Below are positions 18,045-29,343 of a DNA stretch of 64,000 nt, piece by piece; the stretch's first letter is position 1, and every line of letters begins with the position of its first letter. Source of the DNA: Bifidobacterium catenulatum subsp. kashiwanohense JCM 15439 = DSM 21854 (GTDB taxonomy: Bacteria; Actinomycetota; Actinomycetes; Actinomycetales; Bifidobacteriaceae); NCBI RefSeq assembly GCF_001042615.1, contig NZ_AP012327.1, positions 1,054,001 through 1,118,000 of the forward strand, written 5' to 3'. The notes below the pieces were generated by a model. It ran no database searches and was not told the DNA's origin. It saw only the letters and a program-made list of their open reading frames with translations. The position numbers and the translations under genes are program-made.

Positions 18045-18995
18045 ATGATCGACGATACCCAGCATGAGAACCTGTACGGTTCGTACGAATGGAAGCATCC
18101 CACGCAGGTGGCGGGCGTGCCGTGGAAGAATCCGGTCGCCACGGCTTCCGGCACCTTCCAGTATGCGGCGGTCCGCTGGTTCTACGACGTGAGCCAACTG
18201 GGCGCGGTCACCACCAAGGGTGTCTCCCCGGTGCCATGGGAAGGCAATCCTGGCATCCGTACCGCTGAAGGCCCATCCAGCAACATCAACGCGGTCGGCT
18301 TGCAGAACCCGGGCGTGGACCATTATTTGGAAGACGACCTGCCCAAGCTCAAGGCCATCAACGCCACGGTCATCGCCAATGTGGCCGGCCACTGTGACGA
18401 CGACTATGTCGAAGTCGTGTCTAAGCTGAACGATTCGCCGGCCGACATGCTGGAAATCAACGTGAGCTGCCCGAACGTGTCCGCCGGAGGTATGAGCGTC
18501 GGCACCGATCCGGTGGCATTGAGCCGTCTGATCACCCGACTGCGTAAGCTCACCGACAAGAAGATGATTGTCAAGCTCACGCCGAACGTCACCGACATCA
18601 CCGTGCCTGCCCGCGCGGCCGTGGAAAGCGGCGCCGACGCGCTGAGCATGATCAACACACTGCTTGGCATGCGCATCAACATTCGCACTGGAGAGCCGAT
18701 CATCGACCATGTGACCGGCGGCGTTTCCGGACCGGCCGTGCTGCCGATGGGACTCGTGGCCGTGTGGAAGACCCGCTCCGCATTACCGAACACTCCGATC
18801 ATCGGCATCGGCGGCATCGATTCCGGTGAGAAGGCGCTCGAATACCTGTATGCCGGAGCGAACGCCGTGGAAGTCGGCGCGGCCGCACTGTTCGAACCGA
18901 CCGCACCATTGCGCGTGGCCCGCGAACTCGACGACCTACTCGACGCACGCCCCGAACTCGCAGACAAGCTCGCCAAGGGCGAAACTTGGCGCTGA
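18045..18995 (+). CDS. pyrD: Dihydroorotate dehydrogenase, catalytic subunit (class 1B)
   Basis: A 316-residue FMN TIM-barrel enzyme oxidising dihydroorotate to orotate. [14 protein letters not shown] is the class 1 active-site loop; class 1B uses a cysteine base, and this loop carries one. [20 protein letters not shown] is the FMN phosphate site. An in-frame GTG at 18036 is an alternative start overlapping pyrK; the ATG at 18045 is placed just after the pyrK stop. It pairs with PyrK. Confidence 0.94.
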   Translation: MIDDTQHENLYGSYEWKHPTQVAGVPWKNPVATASGTFQYAAVRWFYDVSQLGAVTTKGVSPVPWEGNPGIRTAEGPSSNINAVGLQNPGVDHYLEDDLPKLKAINATVIANVAGHCDDDYVEVVSKLNDSPADMLEINVSCPNVSAGGMSVGTDPVALSRLITRLRKLTDKKMIVKLTPNVTDITVPARAAVESGADALSMINTLLGMRINIRTGEPIIDHVTGGVSGPAVLPMGLVAVWKTRSALPNTPIIGIGGIDSGEKALEYLYAGANAVEVGAAALFEPTAPLRVARELDDLLDARPELADKLAKGETWR

Positions 18996-19023
18996 CCTCG
19001 ATTATTCATCAAAGGAGCATGAC

Positions 19024-19719
19024 ATGACTGAATCCCTCGATCACCGTTTTACCAAGTTCCTGCTGGAAGCACAGGCACTGAAATTCGGCGAGTTCACGCT
19101 GAAGTCCGGTCGCAAGTCGCCGTATTTCATCAATGCGGGCGCATTCAACGACGGCCGTAAGATCGCCACACTCGGCGCATTCTATGCGGAGAAGATCGCG
19201 GCAGAAATCGAAGCAGGCAATCTGCCGGACGACATCGACACCATTTTCGGCCCTGCCTACAAGGGCATTCCGCTGGGCGTCTCCACCGCAATCGCTCTGA
19301 CTTCCGACCACGGTATGGAAGTCGGCTACACCTTCGACCGCAAGGAGAAGAAGGATCATGGCGACGGCGGCATGATGGTCGGTACCCAGCTGACCGACGG
19401 TATGAAGGTGCTGCTCGTCGACGATGTGATGACCGCAGGCACCGCAGTACGCGAGGTCATTCCCAAGCTCAAAGCCGAAGCGAATGTGGAGGTCGTTGGC
19501 TTGGTACTTTCCGTGGATCGTATGGAAAAGACCAAGGATTCCGACACGTCCGCGGTGAAGGCAGTCGAAGCAGAGTTCGGCTTCCCAGTGTTCGCCATCG
19601 CCAATGTGCGTGAGATCTTCGAAGCCGGCCAGCATATTGAAACCGCTGACGGCACCGCGTACGTGACCGACGAGATCAAGGCCGCTGCCGACGCCTATCT
19701 GAAGCAGTATGGCGCCTGA
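19024..19719 (+). CDS. pyrE: Orotate phosphoribosyltransferase
   Basis: A 231-residue enzyme adding PRPP ribose-phosphate to orotate, giving OMP for PyrF. The PRPP motif [13 protein letters not shown] lies near residue 130; [16 protein letters not shown] is the N-terminal substrate region. AAAGGAG precedes the ATG at 19024. It is the last gene of the pyr operon, followed by a strong terminator. No carA/carB genes are in the window. Confidence 0.95.
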   Translation: MTESLDHRFTKFLLEAQALKFGEFTLKSGRKSPYFINAGAFNDGRKIATLGAFYAEKIAAEIEAGNLPDDIDTIFGPAYKGIPLGVSTAIALTSDHGMEVGYTFDRKEKKDHGDGGMMVGTQLTDGMKVLLVDDVMTAGTAVREVIPKLKAEANVEVVGLVLSVDRMEKTKDSDTSAVKAVEAEFGFPVFAIANVREIFEAGQHIETADGTAYVTDEIKAAADAYLKQYGA

Positions 19720-19763
19720 ATTCCATAGGTGAACCGTATAGGATCCTATAGTCGCACATGTAA

Positions 19764-19808
19764 AAAAGTGCCTCGCACCAATCGAAAGCATCGGTGCGAG
19801 GCACTTTT
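19764..19808. terminator. Bidirectional terminator between pyrE and the LysR gene
   Basis: A 16-bp perfect inverted repeat (19764-19779 with 19793-19808) with A-run on the left and T-run on the right, so it can end both the pyr operon and the convergent LysR transcript. Confidence 0.85.
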
Positions 19809-19847
19809 CATATCTCATAGCAGAGTGCATCCAGTCGATGAGTGCAC

Positions 19848-20771
19848 TCAGTCGATCAGGTTATATCCATGGTCGGCCACCACCGACTTGAGCTTCTCCA
19901 AATAGTTTTCCGCGGCCTTCGACAGCTTCGCACGCTCGTTCGTGATCCAGCCGACCAGCATGGTCTCATCAGTGTCAAGCGGCACGGTCACGATTTTCTC
20001 ATTGTTAAGATCGCCGTTATCGATGCCGGTGCACACGGTATAGCCGTTCAGACCGATGATGAAGTTCAGAATCGTCGCACGGTCGGTCACGTTGATCTGC
20101 TTGGGAGAGTATTCCGGCCAGACCGCCTCTTCGGCGAAGAAGAAGCTGCCCTCCTCGCCCTGCTCGTACTGGATGAACGGGAACGGCTTCAAGTCGTCCA
20201 TCGTGACTTTCTTCTTGCCGGCCAGCGGATTGTTGCGCGAAATGAACACATGCAACGGGGCACGGAACAGTGGATGGAATTCCAAATGCTTTTCGCGCAA
20301 CATCTTGCCGATCACGTCCTTGTTGAAATCGGACAGATAGATGATGCCGATTTCGGAAAGCATGTTCGTCACTTGGTTGATGATGTCTTTGGTGCGCGTC
20401 TCACGAATGGTGAACTCGTATTCGTCGGATTTGATGGAGTTGATCATTTCCACGAACGCTTCGACGGCGAACATGTAATGCTGTGTGGACACGGAGCACA
20501 GCTGCTTGCGTGGCTTCGCGTTCTTGTAACGTTCTTCGAGCAGCGACGCCTGATCGAGCACCTGGCGAGCATAGGTGAGGAATTCCGCTCCGTCCACGGT
20601 CAAGGCGATGCCTTGCGACGAGCGGGTGAAGATCTCGATGCCAAGCTCGTTCTCGAGTTCTTTCACAGACGAGCTCAACGCGGGTTGTGACACGTACAGT
20701 TCGTGCGAGGCTTCGTTCATGGAACCGCATTCCACGATTTTCACAATATATTTCAGCTGAAGAAGAGTCAT
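19848..20771 (-). CDS. LysR-family transcriptional regulator
   Basis: A 307-residue protein with the standard N-terminal helix-turn-helix (about residues 1-60; MNEASHELYVSQPALSSSV) and a C-terminal substrate-binding-like effector domain. The family includes CysB/CbbR-type activators; target and effector cannot be named. It is convergent with the pyr operon and separated from the thiamine gene by a terminator, so it appears monocistronic. LysR regulators often control a divergent neighbour, but upstream here there is only a 319-base gene-poor stretch. Confidence 0.9.
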   Translation of the reverse strand: MTLLQLKYIVKIVECGSMNEASHELYVSQPALSSSVKELENELGIEIFTRSSQGIALTVDGAEFLTYARQVLDQASLLEERYKNAKPRKQLCSVSTQHYMFAVEAFVEMINSIKSDEYEFTIRETRTKDIINQVTNMLSEIGIIYLSDFNKDVIGKMLREKHLEFHPLFRAPLHVFISRNNPLAGKKKVTMDDLKPFPFIQYEQGEEGSFFFAEEAVWPEYSPKQINVTDRATILNFIIGLNGYTVCTGIDNGDLNNEKIVTVPLDTDETMLVGWITNERAKLSKAAENYLEKLKSVVADHGYNLID

Positions 20772-21090
20772 AAACTCAGGTTAGAGCCATGTGCTGACTG
20801 TGGGGGAGTGCTTATACCCTCTTGTCTGGATAGTGGACTATCGATCGCGCAGATCGAGGATGCGAAAGCTTGAGGAGGCCCGCACACAGTTGGAAACCAT
20901 CAAAGCCGTGCTCGACAAAACCGGTCAGATATTCGCCCAATGGAGGCAGGTCGGCTTGACGGGTCAGGCTTACAAGCAAAAGAGTGTCCCTATCGGAGTG
21001 CTCCGTATCGACATACAAGCAACAAAAAAGGGATTGCCCGGTCTTCTACGCACCAGGCAATCCCTTTCGTAAAACCTACTACAGTTTGGT
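20772..21090. other. Gene-poor spacer between the LysR gene and thiEC
   Basis: No convincing gene. A plus-strand frame of about 90 codons is open here, but its end is read from the thiEC terminator hairpin and it shows no family features. The stretch presumably holds the LysR promoter near its left end and the thiEC terminator at its right end. Confidence 0.5.
21024..21067 (-). terminator. Rho-independent terminator of thiEC
   Basis: A 12-bp inverted repeat (21027-21038 with 21056-21067); on the minus strand it is followed by a run of T (complement of 21024-21029), 24 bases after the thiEC stop codon. Confidence 0.85.
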
Positions 21091-23895
<2,805 letters not shown>

Positions 23896-23944
23896 TTACG
23901 GATGTCAATTGACGCTGACAATGCGTGTGTGCTGTGGCACTCAT

Positions 23945-24033
23945 TCTCCGCTCCCTACGATGGTGTTAACCAACAGGTTCAAAGGGTCAGGCACTCGCCT
24001 ATCTCAGCTCCGTTGGGGAGCCCCCCTGCTTTA
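23945..24033 (-). promoter_or_regulatory. TPP riboswitch (THI element) in the thiEC leader
   Basis: Read on the minus strand, the conserved THI-box pieces occur in order: GGAGCTGAGA, then CTGACCCTTTGAACCTG, then TTAACACCATCGTAGGGA. Spacing and order match the TPP aptamer consensus. About 215 bases separate it from the thiEC start codon. An imperfect hairpin near 23803-23822 may take part in the expression platform, which I cannot resolve by eye. The rest of 23731-24231 shows no gene; a plus-strand frame across the aptamer is a by-product. Confidence 0.9.
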
Positions 24034-24231
24034 TGTATTGGCTATGAATCTACGCCCTGCACTGGACGTAACTTTTATCGAAGCCCGCAGGAGAGTTAGG
24101 ACAGTCGTCCCTTTCGCATGCATCGCCTTCATTCGTGTCACACCCCGCCGCGAAGCTCACAGCGAAACTCTCCTTGCAGGGGCCAAGCTATACTTCAATT
24201 CAATGCATTGCGTGTGAAAGGGAATGACTAC

Positions 24232-24777
24232 ATGTTGGAAACGGAACGGCTGACATTGAGGACTTGGGCGGAAACAGATGCGGAAAGCTTGTACGCCTAC
24301 GCGAAAGATCCGGATATCGGGCCTATCGCGGGCTGGCCCGCACACCGATCGAAAGAAGAAAGTCTCAATACGATTCGTCATGTGCTCAATGGCAAGGAAT
24401 GCTACGCGATTTGCGAGCGCGGCAGCAATAGCCCCATTGGTTCGATTGAGTTAAAGCTTAATGGTCATACGGATATGACGGATCGTGATGATGAGTGTGA
24501 GTTGGGTTACTGGTTGGGCAAGCCTTTCTGGGGGAGGGGTTATATGCCGGAGGCAGCCAGAGAGATTATCCGTCATGGTTTTGTTGATCTTGGTATGAGT
24601 GTGATTTGGTCCGGCTATTATGACGGCAATCTGAAGTCGAAGCGGGTGCAGGAGAAGGTTGGTTTTGTCTATCATCACACGTGTGATGAGGTGCCGGTGC
24701 CTCTTATGCATGAGGTGCGTGTCGGGCACGTGAATATTCTTACCAAATCACGCTGGCAAACTTTGGCTGCCCGCTGA
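24232..24777 (+). CDS. GNAT-family N-acetyltransferase (RimJ/RimL-like)
   Basis: A 181-residue acetyltransferase beginning METERLTLRTW-like (LETERLTLRTWAETD), the usual start of this branch. The acetyl-CoA loop appears in GKPFWGRGYMPEAAREI. Members acetylate N-termini or small molecules; the substrate here is unknown. The ATG at 24232 starts at the family N-terminus, with AAAGGGA upstream. Codon use in the middle third is less GC-rich than in the surrounding housekeeping genes, and the next 1.5 kb is a decay zone, so recent acquisition is plausible. Confidence 0.88.
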   Translation: MLETERLTLRTWAETDAESLYAYAKDPDIGPIAGWPAHRSKEESLNTIRHVLNGKECYAICERGSNSPIGSIELKLNGHTDMTDRDDECELGYWLGKPFWGRGYMPEAAREIIRHGFVDLGMSVIWSGYYDGNLKSKRVQEKVGFVYHHTCDEVPVPLMHEVRVGHVNILTKSRWQTLAAR

Positions 24778-24833
24778 TTGTGCCAGAAGCCAAGGCTGCA
24801 ACAGGCAAACTGGGTGATGTTTCAATGTGGTGA

Positions 24834-25010
24834 AAGGGCGTTCAATACGGCGGCATGCTCGACATGTCGGTACTCACCGAACAAGCCGATCTGCAAATGG
24901 TCGTATCAGGCATACGCGAACTATCATTTGCCGACCAAAAGCACCTGTTCCTCATGAGATGCAGCCAGGGAGGCATGGTTAGTGCCATGGAAGTCGCCGA
25001 CCATTCGCAC
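24834..25010 (+). pseudogene. Remnant of an alpha/beta hydrolase
   Basis: About 55 codons without a usable start match the nucleophile-elbow region of bifidobacterial alpha/beta hydrolases: QYGGMLDMSVLTEQADLQ, then LFLMRCSQGGMVSAMEVAD, where the catalytic serine sits in CSQGG (normally GCSQGG). A stop codon precedes it at 24831 and the similarity ends near YADTF. The N- and C-terminal parts are missing. The frame stays open beyond 25010 only by overlapping the minus-strand arsC-like gene. Confidence 0.65.
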
Positions 25011-25106
25011 GACTATGCCGACACCTTCATCGCAATACGATGGTGCTCGCCTAAAATGCTTTGGAAGGGTCTTGGTTGGCGTCGAACGGATGCTGGTCAA
25101 GACCCT

Positions 25107-25481
25107 TTAGAGCTTCATGATGTTTTCTTCGATGCGACGGATGACGTCAATGAAAGCCTTATCGTTTTGCCCGGTTGGATCTGGCAGATTCCAATTATCG
25201 TCGAAAGCCTTGCCGATATAGGGGCATTCCACGTCGCAGCCCATGGAAATCGCGATATCAGGTTTTGGAATATCCGAAATCAGTTTGGAGTATTGCGTTT
25301 TCTCCATGTCGATGCCGTAAAGCTCTTTCATGAGTCGTACGGCATCCTGATTGATCTGCGGCTTGGTTTCCACACCTGCGGAATAAAAATCAAAATCGGT
25401 TCCGTGTAAATGCTTTCCCAACGCTTCGGCAATCTGGCTGCGGCATGAATTATGCACGCAAATAAAAGCCGCTTTTCTCAT
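25107..25481 (-). CDS. ArsC-like low-molecular-weight phosphatase family protein
   Basis: A 124-residue protein of the thioredoxin-coupled arsenate reductase / low-molecular-weight protein tyrosine phosphatase fold. The P-loop CVHNSCRS is at residues ~8-15 with the catalytic cysteine and the conserved arginine. MGCDVECP (cysteines near residue 80) and DDNWNLPDPTG match ArsC, including the downstream cysteine pair and the DP general-acid motif. The ATG at 25481 follows AGGGGAAG. No ars regulator or efflux gene is adjacent, so arsenate resistance is likely but not proven. Confidence 0.87.
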   Translation of the reverse strand: MRKAAFICVHNSCRSQIAEALGKHLHGTDFDFYSAGVETKPQINQDAVRLMKELYGIDMEKTQYSKLISDIPKPDIAISMGCDVECPYIGKAFDDNWNLPDPTGQNDKAFIDVIRRIEENIMKL

Positions 25482-25626
25482 AGCTTCCCCTGTCTGCGAT
25501 GTTATGATTTCACGATTGGCGTTCCGTATTATATGTTTCGCCCAATGCTCTGCGTCCACATCATCGAATAGCACAATGCCCGGTACGACCATGGCATAAG
25601 CTGGTCGTACCGGGTATTGGCTTGGA

Positions 25627-26085
25627 TTATTCGCCCCAGACTTCTTCGGCGATGGATCTTACGAGTGCGATCTTAGCCCACTGCTGCTCCTCAGTGAGCT
25701 TGTTGCCTTCCTCTGTGGAAGCAAAACCGCATTGGGTGGAAAGGCACAGACGCTCCAACGGTACATACTGGGCCGCTTCGTAGATGCGAGCCTTGATTGT
25801 TTCCGGATTTTCCAGTTCTGGCCTCTTGGAGGTGACGAGGCCAAGAACAACCTGCTTATCGTCGGAAACCTCAGCCAGTGGTGCGAAGTCACCGGAACGG
25901 TCGTCGTCGAACTCCAGATAGTAGGCGTCCACGTTCTCTTCGCCGAACAGCTTGGCTGCGACCGGAGCGTAACCGCCGGATGACAGCCATGTGGAATGGA
26001 AGTTACCGCGGCAGATATGAGTGTTGATCACCAGGTCGTCAGGCTGGTCTGCGATCACCGCGTTAATCACGTCGAGATTCTCCTG
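25627..26085 (-). pseudogene. Truncated MetE-like methyltransferase (YxjG type)
   Basis: The frame covers the C-terminal ~150 residues of a family about 370 long. NTHICRGNFHSTW holds the zinc-binding H-x-C, and LCLSTQCGFAS the final cysteine ligand. Upstream, similarity continues for a few codons (ENLDVINAV) and then meets a TAG stop near 26088, so the N-terminal 60 percent is gone. A GTG at 26070 could start a short product, but it would lack most of the barrel. The related full-length metE is at the left end of the window. Confidence 0.8.
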
Positions 26086-26378
26086 TGACTATTGACTTGC
26101 AATTAACAATCAAAACGACAAAACCAACAGTATGCTATCCCACCACCCACGAACGCGACGCATTCCATCCGCCTGGTTGACAATGTACTTCCGTCCATCC
26201 GCAGCAGAGTTTTCAATGCTGAAATAAAAAAGAATGACGCTGCATGGCGTGCCGATATTGGCAGACGTGCGTTCAATGATTGTGCAGAGAGTCGCGAAAG
26301 GCATGCGGAATCACGGCATGAGTTGCGTTGTGTTCGTATATAATCGCAATGGACATGAACGACTGCAAGGAGGCTGCC

Positions 26379-27008
26379 ATGACTGTGTCGCAACGAGTGC
26401 TTGACACCATGAATTCCGGGCTGATCTACACCTGCGATGACGAAGAGATGATCAAAGCGCAGAAGGAACAGATGGAACTGCTGCACGACTTCAACGCAAC
26501 CCGCCCCAGCCAAATGACGCAACGCAACGAAATCGCACGCCAACTGCTTGGCGAATTCGGCGAGGAAGCCTATATCGAACCGCCGTTGCATGCCAATTGG
26601 GGATGCAACACGTATTTCAGTGCGCATGCTTACGCCAATTTCAACCTCACGCTGGTTGATGATGGTGAAGTGCATATCGGCGAACATACCATGATCGGCC
26701 CGAACTGCACTATCATTACCACCGGCCATCCGATTCGTCCTGACCTGCGCGAGAAGGTCACACAGTATTCGATGCCGGTCGTCATCGGCCGTAATGTGTG
26801 GTTGGGCGCCAACGTTACCGTGCTTCCCGGCGTCACCATTGGTGACAATTCGGTGATTGGCGCATGCTCGCTGGTTATCAAGGACATTCCCGCTAATGTG
26901 GTCGCATTCGGACAGCCATGCAAGGTGTATCGAGAAATCGGCGAGCATGATGACGTCTACTATTGGCGTGACCGCATGATCAACCCGCCCTATGACCAAA
27001 AGCAGTAA
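26379..27008 (+). CDS. Maltose/galactoside O-acetyltransferase family protein
   Basis: A 209-residue left-handed beta-helix acetyltransferase of the LacA/Maa branch. The N-terminal cap domain is at residues 1-60 and hexapeptide repeats follow (IGEHTMIGPNCTI; VIGRNVWLGANVTVLPGVTI). The catalytic histidine lies in TTGHP. It acetylates sugars with acetyl-CoA, probably for detoxification of non-metabolised sugar. AAGGAGG sits 6 bases before the ATG at 26379, which decides the start over upstream ATGs. The 290 bases before it contain no supported gene. Confidence 0.92.
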   Translation: MTVSQRVLDTMNSGLIYTCDDEEMIKAQKEQMELLHDFNATRPSQMTQRNEIARQLLGEFGEEAYIEPPLHANWGCNTYFSAHAYANFNLTLVDDGEVHIGEHTMIGPNCTIITTGHPIRPDLREKVTQYSMPVVIGRNVWLGANVTVLPGVTIGDNSVIGACSLVIKDIPANVVAFGQPCKVYREIGEHDDVYYWRDRMINPPYDQKQ

Positions 27009-27244
27009 AACATATCACTATCGACCAACCGTTAAAACAGGTCGAATCATCGTGAACTGGTCGTTATGACAGATCCACGATTCCATAATTTGCGACTGTC
27101 AAGCGAGATGCCGGGCGCACCATTGCTCCACCACACGGGCAAGGCGCGCCTTTTTCTGTGAAAACTCAGTCCTAGCTGCTCCAATCAATCATGCTTCCCA
27201 CCATAACGCGCGAAACGTAACGCATACATGTCCGCAGTAGATAG

Positions 27245-27260
27245 TTAGATAATTATCTAA
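27245..27260. promoter_or_regulatory. 16-bp palindromic operator upstream of the sdpR-like gene
   Basis: TTAGATAATTATCTAA is a perfect palindrome in an AT-rich stretch, 41 bases before the ArsR-type regulator start. It is a likely autoregulatory operator, as SdpR-type repressors control their own operon. Confidence 0.7.
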
Positions 27261-27301
27261 ATAAGAAAATGTTTAAACATTGCGAAGTGAAGGAGGAATG
27301 C

Positions 27302-27604
27302 ATGGCGGGAGAGGGATTCAAGGCGCTCTCCGATCCCACGCGACGGCGCATTTTGGAATTACTGCGCGAATGTGACATGACGGCTGGTGAACTCGCGGAA
27401 CAATTCAACATGAGCAAACCGTCGATCAGCCACCATCTGACCACGTTGAAAACCGCGGGACTGGTAACCGACGAACGGCACGGGCAGAACATCATCTACA
27501 GTCTCAACACCACGGTGATGCAGGATCTGATCGGATGGTTCATGGGATTCATGGACAGCGACGGAAACGTCAATCAAGCGAATGATCAAACAGGCAATAA
27601 ATAA
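27302..27604 (+). CDS. sdpR: ArsR/SdpR-family autorepressor
   Basis: A 100-residue winged-helix regulator: FKALSDPTRRRILELLRE is the ArsR N-terminal signature and NMSKPSISHHLTTLKTAGLV is the recognition helix. No metal-binding cysteine pair is present, which fits the SdpR branch rather than metal sensors. The ATG at 27302 has AGGAGGA upstream. The gene lies 11 bases before an SdpI-family membrane protein, the arrangement of Bacillus sdpRI, where SdpI binds the toxin and sequesters the repressor at the membrane. A perfect palindrome upstream is the probable operator. Confidence 0.85.
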   Translation: MAGEGFKALSDPTRRRILELLRECDMTAGELAEQFNMSKPSISHHLTTLKTAGLVTDERHGQNIIYSLNTTVMQDLIGWFMGFMDSDGNVNQANDQTGNK

Positions 27605-27615
27605 AGGAGGGTCTT

Positions 27616-28392
27616 ATGCGCGGGAACAACTTGAACGATTCCAAAAAAGCTTTCGATAACAACATCAACAATGCCGAAGACAAGAACAAGACTGATTCGA
27701 GGGAGAAGATCGCCCCGATCGGACGCAATCTGTGCATTACGCTCGTTGCACTGTGTGTAGTCAACATCATCGCACATCTTGCTTGTTACAGTCGGCTTCC
27801 CGAAAACGTGCCGATTCACTGGGGTGCCGATGGTTCGGTCAATGGCTACGGTCCGCGTGTCGTAACGTTGATTCTTGATGTATTGCCGTTGCTGTGCTTG
27901 GGACTTTTCCTCGTCATTCCGAAGATGGATCCCAAGGGAGAAAACTACATGAAGTCCAGCGGACTGTATCGTGGATTTGTCATTGCGTTCACGCTCATCA
28001 TGTGCGGTGTCACATGGTTCACCGAAGCCACCGCATTCGGTGTGATCCCGGCTACTGGTGGTCCTGTTGGACTTATCGTCAGCGTGGTGCTGGGAGCGCT
28101 GTTCGTCGGCTTAGGCAATTACCTTCCGCGCATGCGCCAGAATTACACTTTCGGCATCAGAACGCCTTGGGCTTTGGCTGATGAGAACAATTGGAAGCGT
28201 ACGCAGCGTGTAGGTGGCATCTCTTTCATGGTGTTGGGAGTGTTATTGGTCGTAGCGGGCGTTGTCAGCTCTGTCGTGCCTGTGGGCGACATGCTCATGG
28301 CTGCAATTATTGTGACGATAGCGGTTGGCGCAGCGCTCGTTCCCTATGTGTACAGCTACCTGTTGTTCCGCCGCAGCCGGAATTCGCAGTGA
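27616..28392 (+). CDS. sdpI: SdpI-family membrane immunity protein
   Basis: A 258-residue protein with about six membrane segments. PIHWGADGSVNGYG is the DUF1648 motif at the N-terminus and NYTFGIRTPWALADENNW is the SdpI signature. In Bacillus, SdpI protects against the SdpC cannibalism toxin and relays its presence to SdpR. The first ~35 residues are hydrophilic and Asn/Lys-rich. GGAGG precedes the ATG. No sdpC-like toxin gene is nearby, so the pair may guard against a toxin from other bacteria or serve a general envelope role. Confidence 0.86.
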   Translation: MRGNNLNDSKKAFDNNINNAEDKNKTDSREKIAPIGRNLCITLVALCVVNIIAHLACYSRLPENVPIHWGADGSVNGYGPRVVTLILDVLPLLCLGLFLVIPKMDPKGENYMKSSGLYRGFVIAFTLIMCGVTWFTEATAFGVIPATGGPVGLIVSVVLGALFVGLGNYLPRMRQNYTFGIRTPWALADENNWKRTQRVGGISFMVLGVLLVVAGVVSSVVPVGDMLMAAIIVTIAVGAALVPYVYSYLLFRRSRNSQ

Positions 28393-28520
28393 CGTTAAAG
28401 CAACTGGGACGCTGACGCTCCGACGCAACCAGTCGATATGCAACGTTGACAAACACCGTTGGCAATCTGGAAAAGTTTAATGAACGGACTCAGGAGAACC
28501 AATTGCAAACAGTGAAGGAA

Positions 28521-28563
28521 TCGAATCTGAATTTCTTCAGTCCAATGGTCGAGGGCGGTTCAC
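28521..28563. repeat. Dispersed repeat, copy A (related copy at 46281-46323)
   Basis: The 25-base core (28521-28545) differs from 46281-46305 at one position only, and similarity continues through GGCGGTTCA at 28554-28562. Copy A lies just after sdpI; its right end overlaps the terminator stem. Neither copy is in a coding region. Origin unknown: a small mobile-element remnant or a conserved RNA segment. Confidence 0.7.
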
Positions 28564-28586
28564 ATGCGTGCGATCCGCCCTCTTTG
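28551..28586 (+). terminator. Terminator after sdpRI
   Basis: An 8-bp GC-rich stem, GAGGGCGG (28551-28558) with CCGCCCTC (28575-28582), followed by TTT. Confidence 0.65.
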
Positions 28587-28614
28587 CTAATTCAAGTGTT
28601 CGTTTTGAAAAAAG

Positions 28615-29250
28615 TCAGAAATCCATGCCCAAAGATTTCAGATCGCGGCGAGCTTGATCGGCGTTAGTAAAGCGGAACGCATGCATGCCCACGGCCTGTG
28701 CGCCAGTGACGTTCTTCGCGGTGTCGTCGAAGAACACGCTGGATTCCGGCCTGAGATTGAAACGGCTCAGTGCCAGTTCGTAGATGTCGGCATTTGGCTT
28801 GTGCATCTTCTCCACACCAGACACCACCGTGCCCTGCAACAACTCCTCCAGCTGAGGGAATCGTTCGAAAGCAAAATGGAACGTCTCGTGCGACCAATTC
28901 GTCAACCCCCACACGCCGTAGCCTGCAGCCTTCAAATCGCGAAGCAGCTGTTCCATATTCGGAATCATGCGGGGGAGCGCATCGCCATAGCGTTCGATGT
29001 AATCGCGGAAGATTTCAGCGATTTCCTCACCCTGCTCGCGTACCACGTCGGGATAAATGTCTTCGAAATCTTCGCCATGGTCCATACGATCCTCATAATC
29101 GTAGAAACCGCACGGATCATTATCTGCGCAAATACGGTCCACGACTACTTGGGGGTACCTGCCTTCAAGGCATGCGCGCGTCTGCCAGTCGATGAGCACG
29201 CCGCAAAAATCAAAGACCACATCGGTGACGTTGGCACTGGGGGAGGTCAT
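28615..29250 (-). CDS. HAD-superfamily hydrolase
   Basis: A 211-residue haloacid-dehalogenase-fold phosphatase. Motif I is VVFDFCGVLIDW, motif II LTNWSHE, motif III lysine in HKPNADIY, motif IV FFDDTAKNV. It resembles the YihX-like sugar-phosphate phosphatases, in which the second aspartate of DxD is also replaced; here that position is cysteine. The substrate is unknown. The ATG at 29250 follows AGGAAGGA; the longer in-frame start lacks such a site. Confidence 0.85.
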   Translation of the reverse strand: MTSPSANVTDVVFDFCGVLIDWQTRACLEGRYPQVVVDRICADNDPCGFYDYEDRMDHGEDFEDIYPDVVREQGEEIAEIFRDYIERYGDALPRMIPNMEQLLRDLKAAGYGVWGLTNWSHETFHFAFERFPQLEELLQGTVVSGVEKMHKPNADIYELALSRFNLRPESSVFFDDTAKNVTGAQAVGMHAFRFTNADQARRDLKSLGMDF

Positions 29251-29343
29251 GAGAATCCTTCCTGCAAAATACGGATTGGCAACGTCAGTGTAACGCAAAG
29301 TAACCGACGTTGGGGCTGGTATTCAGTAAATTGTGTTGCACAA

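Noticed and set aside
20791..21072. A ~93-codon plus-strand frame between the LysR gene and thiEC
   Set aside because: Its end is encoded by the thiEC terminator hairpin and no homology features are visible.
25482..25592. A 37-residue N-terminal extension of the ArsC-like protein
   Set aside because: The ATG at 25481 has a strong ribosome-binding site and matches the family N-terminus; the extension is not family-like.
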